Notes: generated from the sequence alone by a model not told the origin. A stretch of 64,000 bases of DNA from Nitratireductor luteus (GCF_026162365.1 NZ_JAOANW010000006.1:310001-374000), one strand, 5' to 3'. Positions 54,158 through 63,826 are shown, counted from the first letter of the stretch. Program-made: numbers and translations.

Positions 54158-55031
54158 TCTCTACAAGCGCTTCGGTGGCGGGCTCGGCACCCTGTTCGTG
54201 GCGCTGGTGGCGGTGTGGCTCACCGGCATGGTGCTGGCGCCCAACATCATGATGATCGACTACGCGCTCAAGCCCAATCTGCCGCCGGCGGAGATCGGCG
54301 GCCCGCGCGACGTCTATTCCCTCGACAACATTCTTTACCTGGCCAATGAGGGCGTGCACCGGGCCATCTTCTTCAAGACGATCTGGGCAAGCGCGCTGGT
54401 GGCCTTCGTCACATTCATCGTGTGCTACCCGCTGGCCTATTGGCTGGCGCAGAACGCCACCCAAAACCAGACGGCGATCGTCCTCCTGGCGCTCACGATC
54501 CCCTTCTGGATCAATGAGGTGCTGCGCACGCTCGCCTGGTATATCCTTCTGGCATTTCGCGGTCCGCTGAACGCACTCCTGATGTCGCTCGGCATTATCG
54601 ACGAGCCGGTGCGATGGTACGGGGACGGCGGCGTTCTGGCCGGCATGACCTATGCCTACATCCTGTTCATGCTCTTTCCGGTCTACAATGCCATCGAATC
54701 GCTGGAGAAGTCACAGATCGAGGCGGCGCGGGATCTGGGCGCCTCCGTCTGGCGCACCCATTGGCGGGTGGTCATCCCGCACGCGAAAGCCGGCATCGCG
54801 ACGGGCTGCGTCTTCACTTTCATGCTGGCCGCCGGCTCCTATGTCGCGCCGGCTTTGCTGGGCGCGCCCGGAAGCCGCTGGTTCACCGAGATCATCTACA
54901 ACTGGTTCTTCGAGGGCGGCGACTGGAACCGCGGCGCGGCCTATGCGCTGGTGCTGCTGGTCCTTTGCCTCACGGTCGTGCTCGTCACCTTGCGCATCGC
55001 CCGCGTCAGCCTGACCGAGGTGGCCAAATGA
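54150..55031 (+). CDS. Polyamine-type ABC permease (PotB-like)
   Basis: A 293-residue inner-membrane subunit with about six segments and the EAA-type loop IEAARDLGASVWRTHWRVVI. The ATG at 54150 begins MTDLYKRFGGG and lies inside the end of the ATPase gene. Its stop overlaps the PotC-like start (ATGA). Confidence 0.88.
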   Translation: MTDLYKRFGGGLGTLFVALVAVWLTGMVLAPNIMMIDYALKPNLPPAEIGGPRDVYSLDNILYLANEGVHRAIFFKTIWASALVAFVTFIVCYPLAYWLAQNATQNQTAIVLLALTIPFWINEVLRTLAWYILLAFRGPLNALLMSLGIIDEPVRWYGDGGVLAGMTYAYILFMLFPVYNAIESLEKSQIEAARDLGASVWRTHWRVVIPHAKAGIATGCVFTFMLAAGSYVAPALLGAPGSRWFTEIIYNWFFEGGDWNRGAAYALVLLVLCLTVVLVTLRIARVSLTEVAK

Positions 55032-55825
55032 ATGCCGCCGACCGCATCCGCAAGGCGTTCTTCGGTTTCTATTTCGCCGCCTTCTTCCTCTATCTGTTCG
55101 CGCCGCTCGCCATCATGGGCGCGGCCACCTTCAATGCCAGCCGCTTTCCCACCGTCACGCCGTGGCAGGGAACGACCCTGCAATGGTTCAGCGCGCTGTG
55201 GGCCGACACCGGCATGTGGCAATCGCTATGGACGTCTGCCGTCGTGGCTTTCTTCGTGGTGCTGGTCGTCTTGCCGATCGGCACGGCGGCGGCGCTGCTG
55301 CTCACCAGCCTTCACGCGCGGGCGCGCAGCTTCATGTATGCCGTCATGGTCTCGCCGCTGCTTACCCCCGGCGTGGTGATCGGCATCTCGACGCTGGTGC
55401 TGTGGCGGCAGCTCGGCGTCGGCGGCGGCGTGTTCCTCATCGTGCTGGCGCAATCGAGCTTCATCATCTGCTATGTGATGCTGATGGTGGCCGCGCGCCT
55501 GCAGCGCTTCGACCGCACGCAGGAGGAGGCGGCCGTGGGGCTCGGCGCCTCGAAGTTCATGGTGTTCCGCCGCGTCATCCTGCCGTTTTTGAAGCCGGCG
55601 CTTCTGGCTGCCGGTTTCCTGGCGGTGCTGCAGTCGATCGAGAACTACAACACCACCCTTTTCGTGCGCGGTTTCGACACGCCGCTCACCGTCTATATCG
55701 CCACCAAGGTGCGCACCGGCCTGACGCCGGCGGTCAACGCGCTGGCGCTGATCATGATCGCCGTCACCATCATCGGCGCCATCACCTACGAGGTCGTGCG
55801 GCGGCGCAATCAACGCGCTGGCTGA
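55028..55825 (+). CDS. Polyamine-type ABC permease (PotC-like)
   Basis: A 265-residue inner-membrane subunit with six segments and the EAA-type loop QEEAAVGLGASKFMVFRRVI. It overlaps the previous permease by four bases. The ATG at 55028 begins MNAADRIRKAFFGF. The conserved SIENYNTTLFV stretch is typical of PotC relatives. Last gene of this operon. Confidence 0.88.
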   Translation: MNAADRIRKAFFGFYFAAFFLYLFAPLAIMGAATFNASRFPTVTPWQGTTLQWFSALWADTGMWQSLWTSAVVAFFVVLVVLPIGTAAALLLTSLHARARSFMYAVMVSPLLTPGVVIGISTLVLWRQLGVGGGVFLIVLAQSSFIICYVMLMVAARLQRFDRTQEEAAVGLGASKFMVFRRVILPFLKPALLAAGFLAVLQSIENYNTTLFVRGFDTPLTVYIATKVRTGLTPAVNALALIMIAVTIIGAITYEVVRRRNQRAG

Positions 55826-55867
55826 CATTGTGCATGACGAGTTCCGGCGGATCGAACGCACCCATCT

Positions 55868-56042
55868 CCGTCATCCCGGCCAAGCGGCGGAGCCGCGCAG
55901 AGCCGGGACCTATTGAGAGGCGTGGCTGGGTTCCATAGAGGGTGTGGGTTGTGCTGATAGGCGCCCGGGCGAGGACTGGGCCGTGCCTTATGCCGTTCTG
56001 CCAATGGGTCCCGGATAGCCCTTCGGGCTTCCGGGATGACGG
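55868..56042. repeat. Intergenic element with terminal inverted repeats
   Basis: CCGTCATCCCGG (55868-55879) and CCGGGATGACGG (56031-56042) are perfect 12-base terminal inverted repeats of a 175-base stretch that fills the gap between two convergent genes. A second inner hairpin TCCCGG...CCGGGA is also present. It looks like a small dispersed palindromic element of Hyphomicrobiales and has no coding capacity. It may also end both transcripts. Confidence 0.6.
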
Positions 56043-56104
56043 GGTGAGCGCCAATCTGGCCTATTCCGGGCGCGCTCGATCCACCCTGAACGCATCCCGC
56101 TCGG

Positions 56105-57235
56105 CTATTTCAACCGTGTCAAAAGACCCGCCATCAGCCGGGCGCGTTCGACCAGGCTATCGACTTCGATATGTTCGTTCAGCGTGTGCAGGCCCTTGCC
56201 GCGCACGCCGATGGAATCGAGCGTCGGGATGCCGAGGGCGCCGGTGAAATTGCCGTCCGAGCCGCCGCCGGCGCTGCAATGGCTAAGGTCGAAGCCCATT
56301 TCGGCACAGATCCCCCTGGCCAGTTCATAGACCTGGAGCGTGCCTTCATCGGGCTCCCAGACCGGCCGCGTGACACCGCGCGTGACCTCGATGGTCACGT
56401 CGTTCTCCTCGCCGTTCAGCGCCAGCATGCGCTCGACGCCGCGGTCGAGGTCTTGCTGCTTCTTGGCCATCGAAAGAACTTCGGCCTCGCAGGTGGACGA
56501 CACGCAATTGACCCACTGGCCGGCATGGACGACGCCCACCGAGAAAGTGCAGTCGTCGGTGGTCATCGCCTCGATCTCCTGGATCTTGCGCGCCATCGCC
56601 GCGATGGCCGAGCGGCCGTCCTTGAGCGCCCATCCGGCATGGCTGGGCCTGCCCGTGGTCTTGACGTTGAAGCGGGCGATCGCGAAGCGGCCCGTGACCG
56701 CAGAGCCTTCGCGATGGGCGGGTTCGGGCACCAGAACATATTTGTTCTTGCGGGCTTCCATCTCGATCAGCTCGCGCGTCGAGGGCGTTCCCACTTCCTC
56801 GTCCGGCGTGAAAAGCACGGTGACGGGGAGCGGCGTCTCGATGCCGGCGAGCGCGAGCTGGCGCAGCGCCTCGACGCTGATGTAGTTGCCGCCCTTCATG
56901 TCCTGGATGCCGGGGCCGTAGCATTTGCCGTCCTCGATGCGCCACGGGTTCTTCGCCAGCGTGCCAACCGGGTGAACCGTATCGAGATGGCCGGAAATCA
57001 GGATGCCGGGCTTGCCGAAATCCTTGTGTGGGAAACGGGCCCGCACCGAGCCGCCATAGCCCATGCGGCCGGGAATCCTCTCGATCTCGGCGCCGGCGCT
57101 GGCCAGATCATAGGCCGCAAGGTCCATCATCCGGTCCACGGCAGCGGCGTCGAAAGTCGGGCTCTCGCATTCGACCCACGGCTTAAGGCCGGCGAGCATC
57201 GCGTCGGCGTCGAAGGGGAGGCTTGTTACGTTCAT
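56105..57235 (-). CDS. M20-family metallopeptidase, CPG2/ArgE-like
   Basis: A 376-residue cytoplasmic zinc hydrolase. The metal ligands lie in ISGHLDTVHPVG, CYGPGIQDMKGG and LFTPDEEVGT, with a later GGGSDGNF. The shape is that of carboxypeptidase G2 and related enzymes, which remove C-terminal or N-acyl amino acids. The ATG at 57235 begins MNVTSLPFD. It is the last gene of the minus-strand transporter operon, 37 bases after the hipO-like gene. Confidence 0.85.
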   Translation of the reverse strand: MNVTSLPFDADAMLAGLKPWVECESPTFDAAAVDRMMDLAAYDLASAGAEIERIPGRMGYGGSVRARFPHKDFGKPGILISGHLDTVHPVGTLAKNPWRIEDGKCYGPGIQDMKGGNYISVEALRQLALAGIETPLPVTVLFTPDEEVGTPSTRELIEMEARKNKYVLVPEPAHREGSAVTGRFAIARFNVKTTGRPSHAGWALKDGRSAIAAMARKIQEIEAMTTDDCTFSVGVVHAGQWVNCVSSTCEAEVLSMAKKQQDLDRGVERMLALNGEENDVTIEVTRGVTRPVWEPDEGTLQVYELARGICAEMGFDLSHCSAGGGSDGNFTGALGIPTLDSIGVRGKGLHTLNEHIEVDSLVERARLMAGLLTRLK

Positions 57236-57272
57236 GAAATGATTTCCTCGGGAGTTGGCAATTGGTCCGGGC

Positions 57273-58433
57273 TTAAAGGGGCATGCGCTTTTCGACGATG
57301 CGGGCCATGATGCTGGCGCCGACGGGAAGAATCTCATCGTCCAGAATGAACCCGGGATTGTGGACGGGTATCGAGCCCTTATGACCGAGCGTGCAGTAGG
57401 CGCCGGGCACAACCTTGAGCATGTCGGCGAAATCTTCGCTGCCGGTCACGAGGTCCTTCGTCTCGGAGACGTTCTCCTCGCCGACCACGTCGCGCGCGGC
57501 GTCCAGATAGGCCTGGGAGAGGTCGGGATCGTTCATGAGGACGTCGAAGATGTTCCTGAGGTCGACGTCGATGCTGATTTCATAGGCCTGCGCCATGCCG
57601 GCGCATAGCGTGCGGACGCGGTGGTGAATGAGTTCCATCACCTCGTCATCGAAGTAGCGGATCGTTCCGGATATGACGGCTTTGCCGGGCACGACGTTAT
57701 AGGCCGAGCCCGAATGCACCTGCGTCACGGAAAGGACGGCGGTGCGCACGGCGGGTACGTTGCGGCTCACGACCGATTGCAGGTTCTGGATCAGCGCCGA
57801 GGCGATGACGATGGGGTCCTTCGAATGATGGGGCATGGCGCCATGGCTGCCGACGCCGTTGATCGTGATGTCGAAGAAGGAGGCCCCCGCCATGGCCGCA
57901 CCCGGCTTCACGCCCATCTTGCCGGGCTCGGCGAGCGGATTGTTGTGCATGCCGTAGATCTCGTCGCAGGGGAACTTGTCGAACAGCCCGTCTGCCAGCA
58001 TGGTGCGGGCGCCGCCCAACCCTTCCTCGGCCGGCTGGAAGATGAAGACCGCGGTCCCCGCGAAGTCCCGAGTTTCGGCCAGGTATCGCGCCGCACCCAG
58101 GAGCATTGTGGTGTGGCCGTCATGACCGCAGCCGTGGAAGCGGCCGGGATTCTTGGAGGCAAAGGGCAGGTTGGTCTGCTCGTCCATGGGCAGCGCATCC
58201 ATGTCGGCGCGCAGGCCGACGGTCCGGCCGCTTTCGCCCTTGCCTTTGAGGATGCCGACCACGCCGGTCTTGCCAAGGCCGATATGCACCTCGACGCCCC
58301 AGGATTGGAGCATCCGGGCGACGATGCCGGAGGTGCGCACCTCCTCGAACCCGATCTCGGGATGCTGGTGGATGTCGCGGCGAATGGCGGTCAGTTCGTC
58401 GGCGTATTCGGCGATCTTCGGCAGTACGGGCAT
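57273..58433 (-). CDS. M20D amidohydrolase, hippurate hydrolase-like
   Basis: A 386-residue metal-dependent amidohydrolase. RRDIHQHPEIGFEE, ADMDALPM, HGCGHDGHT and QPAEEGLGGA are the M20D metal-site motifs. Such enzymes cleave N-acyl or N-benzoyl amino acids and similar amides. The ATG at 58433 (MPVLPKIAEY) has GGAGCC upstream. It is 49 bases from the ATPase gene and shares its operon, suggesting that the transporter imports N-acyl amino acids or short peptides. Confidence 0.88.
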   Translation of the reverse strand: MPVLPKIAEYADELTAIRRDIHQHPEIGFEEVRTSGIVARMLQSWGVEVHIGLGKTGVVGILKGKGESGRTVGLRADMDALPMDEQTNLPFASKNPGRFHGCGHDGHTTMLLGAARYLAETRDFAGTAVFIFQPAEEGLGGARTMLADGLFDKFPCDEIYGMHNNPLAEPGKMGVKPGAAMAGASFFDITINGVGSHGAMPHHSKDPIVIASALIQNLQSVVSRNVPAVRTAVLSVTQVHSGSAYNVVPGKAVISGTIRYFDDEVMELIHHRVRTLCAGMAQAYEISIDVDLRNIFDVLMNDPDLSQAYLDAARDVVGEENVSETKDLVTGSEDFADMLKVVPGAYCTLGHKGSIPVHNPGFILDDEILPVGASIMARIVEKRMPL

Positions 58434-58482
58434 GGGCTGGCTCCGATGTAGCGTTCTTTGGGCGTGGTGGTCCGGGCGCTTT

Positions 58483-60144
58483 TCACGCGCTCCGCAATTC
58501 ACGGAAGTTGGCGAAATCCCAGAAGCGGCCGGGGGCTGCCTCGATGAGGGAGCGCGTATAGGCGTGCTGCGGGTTGGACAGGACGTTCCAGGCGGTGTCG
58601 TGTTCGACGATCCTTCCATGCTGCATGACGACGACCTCGTCGCAAATTTGCGCGGCGACGCGCAAATCGTGGGTGATGAACAGGATGGCGATGCCGAGCT
58701 TCTTCTGCAGGCTGTCGAGAAGCTCCAGAACCTGCGCCTGCACCGAGACGTCGAGCGCCGAGACCGCTTCGTCGGCCACCAGAACGTCGGGCTCCATGGC
58801 AATGGCGCGGGCGATGGCCACGCGCTGGCGCTGGCCGCCGGAGAACTGGTGCGGATAGCGGCCGATGGCGTCTTCCGGCAGGCCGACGAGCGCCAGAAGC
58901 TCGGCCGCGCGGGCAAGCGATTTGCGCTTGTCTTCGCCGAGATTGAGCGGTCCCTCGATGAGGCTCCGGCCGATGGTCCAGCGCGGGTTCAGCGAGCGGA
59001 ACGGGTCCTGGAAGACGATCTGGATATGCTTGCGCAAGGGCCGCAGCTCGCGCCGCGAAAGGGTTGCGATCTCCTTGCCGGCGACGCGGACTTCGCCGGC
59101 GGTCGGGTCGATCAGCCGCATGATGCAACGCGCGACGGTGGATTTTCCCGAGCCCGATTCGCCGACGATGCCGAGGGTGCGGCCGCGCTCGACGGCGAAG
59201 GCCACGTCCGTTGCCGCCCGCGTCGGCTCCCGCCGCACGAAGATGGTTCCCGTGCTGTAGATCTTCTGGAGGCCGCTCACGCGCAGAACGGTCTCGCGTT
59301 CCTCGCCGGTCTGGTAGGGGCGGGGTGTGAGGCTGGGCACGGCTTCGAGCAGCTTTTTGGTGTAGTCCTTTTGCGGGTGGCGCAGCAGCGTTTCCACCGG
59401 TGCCTGCTCGACGATCCGGCCGAGCCTCATCACATGGACGGTATCGGCGATCTCGGCCACGACGCCCATGTCGTGGGTGATGAAGAGCACCGCAGTGCCG
59501 TGCTTCTCCTGCAATTCGCCGATCAGGCTCAGGATCTGCTGCTGCGTCGTCACGTCGAGCGCGGTCGTGGGCTCATCGGCGATCAGAAGCTTGGGCTCGA
59601 GGATCAGCGCCATGGCGATCATGATGCGCTGGCGCTGCCCGCCGGAAAGCTGGTGGGGATAGGAGCGATAGATGCGCTCCACCTCGGGCAGGTGCACCTG
59701 GTCCATGATGTCGAGGACGCGCCGCCTCTTCTCTGCGCCCGGCAGCCGGGCGTGGGTATCCAGCACCTCCTCGATCTGGTCGCCGACGCGCATGACCGGG
59801 TTGAGCGCGGTCATCGGCTCCTGAAAGATCATCGAGATCCGGCGGGCGCGCATTTCGCGCATCGCCTGCGGGCTGAGCGTCAGGAGATCCTTGCCGTCCA
59901 TGTCGATGGTGCCGCCCGTGGCCACCAACGAGCCCTTGGGCAGAAGACCCATGACGGAGAGTGAGGTGACCGACTTGCCGGACCCCGACTCGCCGACAAG
60001 GCACGCCGTCTCGCCGGCGCGGATCTTGAGCGAGACGCGGTCGAGCACCGGCTCGGCGGTTTCGTTGCCGGCCAGCTTCACCGTGAGGTTGCGGATATCG
60101 AGAACGGTTTCCGCGTCGTCGAATGTGCGGTTCTTGAACTTCAT
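58483..60144 (-). CDS. Fused double ATPase of an Opp/Dpp-type ABC transporter
   Basis: A 553-residue protein with two ATPase halves, each with Walker [18 protein letters not shown] or FSGGQRQRV signatures and intact Walker B. It is similar in layout to the fused ATPase at 21502. The ATG at 60144 (MKFKNRTF) follows GGAGG; a TTG five codons upstream is a weaker choice. It powers the permeases at 60185 and 61069. Confidence 0.9.
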   Translation of the reverse strand: MKFKNRTFDDAETVLDIRNLTVKLAGNETAEPVLDRVSLKIRAGETACLVGESGSGKSVTSLSVMGLLPKGSLVATGGTIDMDGKDLLTLSPQAMREMRARRISMIFQEPMTALNPVMRVGDQIEEVLDTHARLPGAEKRRRVLDIMDQVHLPEVERIYRSYPHQLSGGQRQRIMIAMALILEPKLLIADEPTTALDVTTQQQILSLIGELQEKHGTAVLFITHDMGVVAEIADTVHVMRLGRIVEQAPVETLLRHPQKDYTKKLLEAVPSLTPRPYQTGEERETVLRVSGLQKIYSTGTIFVRREPTRAATDVAFAVERGRTLGIVGESGSGKSTVARCIMRLIDPTAGEVRVAGKEIATLSRRELRPLRKHIQIVFQDPFRSLNPRWTIGRSLIEGPLNLGEDKRKSLARAAELLALVGLPEDAIGRYPHQFSGGQRQRVAIARAIAMEPDVLVADEAVSALDVSVQAQVLELLDSLQKKLGIAILFITHDLRVAAQICDEVVVMQHGRIVEHDTAWNVLSNPQHAYTRSLIEAAPGRFWDFANFRELRSA

Positions 60145-60184
60145 GGACGACGCCTCCAACCATTGAGCATTATTGTCGGCATCC

Positions 60185-61069
60185 TCATCCCTCCCGTTTC
60201 TTCAGCCGCGGGTCGAGCAGGTCGCGGGCGGTGTCGCCGAGGAGGTTGATCGACAGGATGCACAGGGACAGCATCAGGCCGGGCCAGAAGATCAGCGACG
60301 GCTTGAGCTGGAAGTAGATGCGGCCCTCGGCCATGATGTTGCCCCAGGTGGGTATCTCGGTCGAAACGCCCGCGCCCAGGAACGACAGGATGGCCTCGGT
60401 GAGAATGGCCGAGGCGCATATATAGGTGGCCTGCACGATGAGCGGGGCCAGGGTGTTGGGCATCAGATGCTGCCACAGGATCTTTGGCATGGAGGAGCCG
60501 AGCGCAATGGCCGCCTCCACATAGGGCTCCTCGCGAACCGACAGCACCACGGAGCGGACCAGCCGCACCACGCGGGGTATCTCGGGAATGGTGATGGCGA
60601 TGATCACCGACCAGATGCTGGGGCCGTTGAGCGCCACGAGGGCGATGGCCAGCAGGATCGACGGGATGGCCATCAGGCTGTCCATGATGCGCATGATGAC
60701 GGCGTCGGCCAGCCGGAAGAAGCCGGAGACGAGGCCGATCATCAGGCCGATCAGGACCGACACGAACGCTGCCCCGATGCCGATGAACAGCGAAACCCGC
60801 GCCCCGGTGACGACGCGCGAATAAAGGTCGCGTCCATAGGCATCGGTGCCCAGAAGATAGGTGTCGCTCGGCCCCTTGAGGCGTTGCAGCGCGTCCATGG
60901 TCATGGGATCGTGCGGCGAGATGAGCGGCGCAAAGATGGCGGCCAGCACGATCAGGCCGAGGACGGCGGCCGCGATGATCGGTCCGGCGCCCATGCGCCA
61001 GCCTCTGGGGAGGGCGACGGCGCCGAAGAGCCATTGCAGCCGGGCGGCGGGTTCGGGTGTCGCGGCCAT
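60185..61069 (-). CDS. Oligopeptide-type ABC permease, OppC/DppC family
   Basis: A 294-residue inner-membrane subunit. LLGTDAYGRDLYSRVV is the OppC signature and EPYVEAAIALGSSMPKILW its EAA loop. The start overlaps the OppB-like stop by one base (TGATG), so the two are coupled. Confidence 0.9.
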   Translation of the reverse strand: MAATPEPAARLQWLFGAVALPRGWRMGAGPIIAAAVLGLIVLAAIFAPLISPHDPMTMDALQRLKGPSDTYLLGTDAYGRDLYSRVVTGARVSLFIGIGAAFVSVLIGLMIGLVSGFFRLADAVIMRIMDSLMAIPSILLAIALVALNGPSIWSVIIAITIPEIPRVVRLVRSVVLSVREEPYVEAAIALGSSMPKILWQHLMPNTLAPLIVQATYICASAILTEAILSFLGAGVSTEIPTWGNIMAEGRIYFQLKPSLIFWPGLMLSLCILSINLLGDTARDLLDPRLKKREG

Positions 61070-62010
61070 CAGTAGCGGATCCTCGGGTCGAAGAAGGTGT
61101 AGGACAGGTCGATGACGAGGTTGATGAAGACGTAGAGCGCGCTGGTCAGAAGGATCATAGCCTGGATCACCGGATAGTCGCGGGCGAGCACGGCATCGAC
61201 GGTCAGCCGGCCGATGCCGGGGATGTTGAACACGCTTTCCGTCACCACGACGCCGCCGATCAGGAGGGCGAAGCCGGTGCCGATGATGGTCATGATAGGC
61301 ACCGCCGCATTGCGCAGCGCGTGGCGGAAAAGAACGATCTGTTCGGCGACGCCCTTGGCGCGGGCGGTGCGGATATAATCCTCGCCCAGCACCTCCAGCA
61401 TGGAGGCGCGCGTCATGCGGGCGATAAGCGCCACATAGATGGTGGCGAGCGTCAGGCACGGCAGGATGGCCCGCGACAGGAATGCCCACAGACCCTCGGA
61501 CGGCGCCTTATAGCCTTGGACGGGAAGCCAGCGCAGCTCGAGCGAAAAGACCTGGATGAAGATGTAGCCGATCACGAAGACCGGGATGGAAAAGCCCAGC
61601 ACAGAGAAGGCCATGACGGCATAATCGGCCCATGTGCGATGCCGCCACGCGGCCAGCACGCCCATGGGAACCGCGATCAGCACCGACAGGACGATGGTGA
61701 GCACGGCGATGTTGAAGGTCGGCCAGATGCGCTGGCCGATCATGCTGGTCACCGGCGTGTTGGAGATCAGCGACGTGCCGAGTTCGCCCTGAAGGAGCAG
61801 GCCGACCCAGGTGATGAATTGGACATGCAGCGGGTCGTTCAGCCCGAGGCTCGTGCGGATGCGTTCAAGCTGGGCGGGCGTTGCCATGTCGCCGGCAATG
61901 ATCGCCGCCGGATCGCCCGGCGTCAGCCGCAGAAGCAGAAAGACGAAAACGGCGACGATGACCATCACGGGGATGACCGCGAGAATGCGCCGGATGATGT
62001 AACCTAGCAT
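61069..62010 (-). CDS. Oligopeptide-type ABC permease, OppB/DppB family
   Basis: A 313-residue inner-membrane subunit. The N-terminal MLGYIIRRILAVIPVMVIVA, GDPAAII turn, DYIRTARAKG loop and FNIPGIGRL are OppB hallmarks. It follows the binding-protein gene after a 193-base gap holding a hairpin. Confidence 0.9.
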   Translation of the reverse strand: MLGYIIRRILAVIPVMVIVAVFVFLLLRLTPGDPAAIIAGDMATPAQLERIRTSLGLNDPLHVQFITWVGLLLQGELGTSLISNTPVTSMIGQRIWPTFNIAVLTIVLSVLIAVPMGVLAAWRHRTWADYAVMAFSVLGFSIPVFVIGYIFIQVFSLELRWLPVQGYKAPSEGLWAFLSRAILPCLTLATIYVALIARMTRASMLEVLGEDYIRTARAKGVAEQIVLFRHALRNAAVPIMTIIGTGFALLIGGVVVTESVFNIPGIGRLTVDAVLARDYPVIQAMILLTSALYVFINLVIDLSYTFFDPRIRY

Positions 62011-62089
62011 TGGGTGCCGTGCCTTGGTTCTTCAGTGCGCGCGCCGTGCCCGGCTTACCGGGAGAGGAGGCGCCAACGTTGCGGCCAAC

Positions 62090-62119
62090 CACCTTCTCCC
62101 CGTTCACGGGGAGAAGGTG
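62090..62119. promoter_or_regulatory. Strong hairpin between binding-protein and permease genes
   Basis: CACCTTCTCCCCG and CGGGGAGAAGGTG pair perfectly over 13 bases with loop TTCA. The flanking bases resemble a repeat found widely in Hyphomicrobiales. It lies between the binding-protein stop (62204) and the OppB-like start (62010). Confidence 0.6.
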
Positions 62120-62203
62120 CCGGCAGGTGGATGAGGGCAGCGTCGGCTTATGATGCGTGGATGCAAAACCGGCCGCTGCCCGGCAATTTCCCGTGAGGGC
62201 GCC

Positions 62204-63826
62204 TTACTCCACCTTGTCGACGTTCCAGAACACGGGCACCGGTGAGGCGATCATGCCGGTCAGCTTCGTGCTGCGGGCCTGGGGCATGATGTACTGGCCA
62301 AGCGGAATGTACAGGACATTCTCCATGTTGTGGGCCTGAATCCGCGAGGCGACCTCTTTCTGCTTCTCCGGCGTGTCGGCCTTGATGAACTCGGCGCGCA
62401 GATCTTCGATCTTCTGATCCTCGGGCCAGCCGAACCAGGCATCGTCGCCGCGGCCATTCAGCATAGGGCTGATCAGCGGGGAGTTGATTTCCGGCACCAT
62501 CCAGTTGGTGAAGAACAGGTTCCAGCCGCCCTCGGAGGGTTTGGCCTGGCTGGCGCGGCGGGTCACCAGCGTCTGCCAGTCCATCGCCTGCATGTCGACA
62601 TTGAAGCCCGCCTGGCGCAGCGCCTGCGCGGCGACGACGGGCTGTGCGGTGAGGCTGACGACATCCGTCGGCTGCATCAGCACGACCGGCGTGTTGTCAT
62701 AGCCGGCCTCTTCCAGCAGCTTCTTGGCGCCCTCGATATCGCCGCCGGAAGTCAGCGTTTCCGAGCCGGTCTCGTCGGCCAGCGGCGTGCCGCAGCCGAA
62801 GATCGCGCCGCATACCTTGTAGTATTGCGGATTGCCGATGAGCGTGGCGAGCACGTCCTCCTGGCTGAGCGCCATCTGTGCTGCCTGGCGAATTTTCTGA
62901 TTGTCGAAAGGAGGGTGCTTGAAATTCATGCGGCCGATGGTCTGGTAGCCGAGATCGTCGCGGGTCTCCACCACCACGTCCTCGCTTGCCTCCAGAAGCG
63001 GCAGAAGGTCGATCTGCACCTGCTCGATATAGTCGATCTCGCCGGAAAGCAGCGCGTTGATGGCGGTCTGCGCGTCGGGCATGGTCACCCAGCGCACCGT
63101 GTCCACCTTCACCTCCTTGCCGCCGGCCATCCAGCTCGGCGCGCCTTCGCGCGGCACGTAGTCCTCGTTCTTTCTGTAGGTGACCGAGACGCCCGGCTGA
63201 TACTCTTCCTCGACGAAGATGAAGGGTCCGGAGCCGGTGTAGTCCGTCACAGCCTCGTCAGCGGAGCCGCTGGCCACACGCTCGGGCATGATGAAGGGCG
63301 GCAGGGCCGACTGCTTGCCGACCGTGTCGAGCAGGGCCGGGAAGGGCTCCTTCAGCGTCCACACGATCGTCTTGTCATCCGTGGCTTCCAGGCTTTCGGT
63401 CACGTCGAAGATGAGCTGGCCGCCCGAATCGCGCTTGCCCCAGCGCTGGAGCGAAGCGACTGCATCGGCGGCGGTGACAGGCTCGCCGTCGTGGAACTTG
63501 AGGCCGTCGCGCAGGGTGAAGGTGTAGGTGAGGTTGTCGTCGGAGATGGTCCAGTCGGCCATTTGCGGCTGCGGTTCGAAATTCTCGTCAACGGCCACCA
63601 GCACGTCGTAGATCATATAGCCGTGGTTGCGGCTGATATGGGCTGTGGTGATGATCGGGTCGAGCACACGCAGGCCCGAATGCATGACGGCAGTGATGGT
63701 CTTTTCCTGCGCCAGCGCCTGGGTGGCCATGCCCGTTCCGGCGAGCAAGGCCGCGGCCATGATGCCGGTGACGGCGCCGCGGGTATGCCCGCGGAACTGA
63801 TTCAAGGTTTCTCGAATTCGCAACAT
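62204..63826 (-). CDS. Peptide-type ABC solute-binding protein (family 5)
   Basis: A 540-residue periplasmic binding protein. The Sec signal peptide (cut after GMATQALA, about residue 40) begins with a long charged n-region. DDNLTYTFTLRDGLKFHDGE and TGSGPFIFVEEEYQPG-like segments mark the DppA fold. The ATG at 63826 (MLRIRETL) follows AAAGGGAA. It is the first gene of the minus-strand transporter operon that ends at 56105. With two amidohydrolases in the operon, short peptides or N-acyl amino acids are likely ligands. Confidence 0.9.
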   Translation of the reverse strand: MLRIRETLNQFRGHTRGAVTGIMAAALLAGTGMATQALAQEKTITAVMHSGLRVLDPIITTAHISRNHGYMIYDVLVAVDENFEPQPQMADWTISDDNLTYTFTLRDGLKFHDGEPVTAADAVASLQRWGKRDSGGQLIFDVTESLEATDDKTIVWTLKEPFPALLDTVGKQSALPPFIMPERVASGSADEAVTDYTGSGPFIFVEEEYQPGVSVTYRKNEDYVPREGAPSWMAGGKEVKVDTVRWVTMPDAQTAINALLSGEIDYIEQVQIDLLPLLEASEDVVVETRDDLGYQTIGRMNFKHPPFDNQKIRQAAQMALSQEDVLATLIGNPQYYKVCGAIFGCGTPLADETGSETLTSGGDIEGAKKLLEEAGYDNTPVVLMQPTDVVSLTAQPVVAAQALRQAGFNVDMQAMDWQTLVTRRASQAKPSEGGWNLFFTNWMVPEINSPLISPMLNGRGDDAWFGWPEDQKIEDLRAEFIKADTPEKQKEVASRIQAHNMENVLYIPLGQYIMPQARSTKLTGMIASPVPVFWNVDKVE

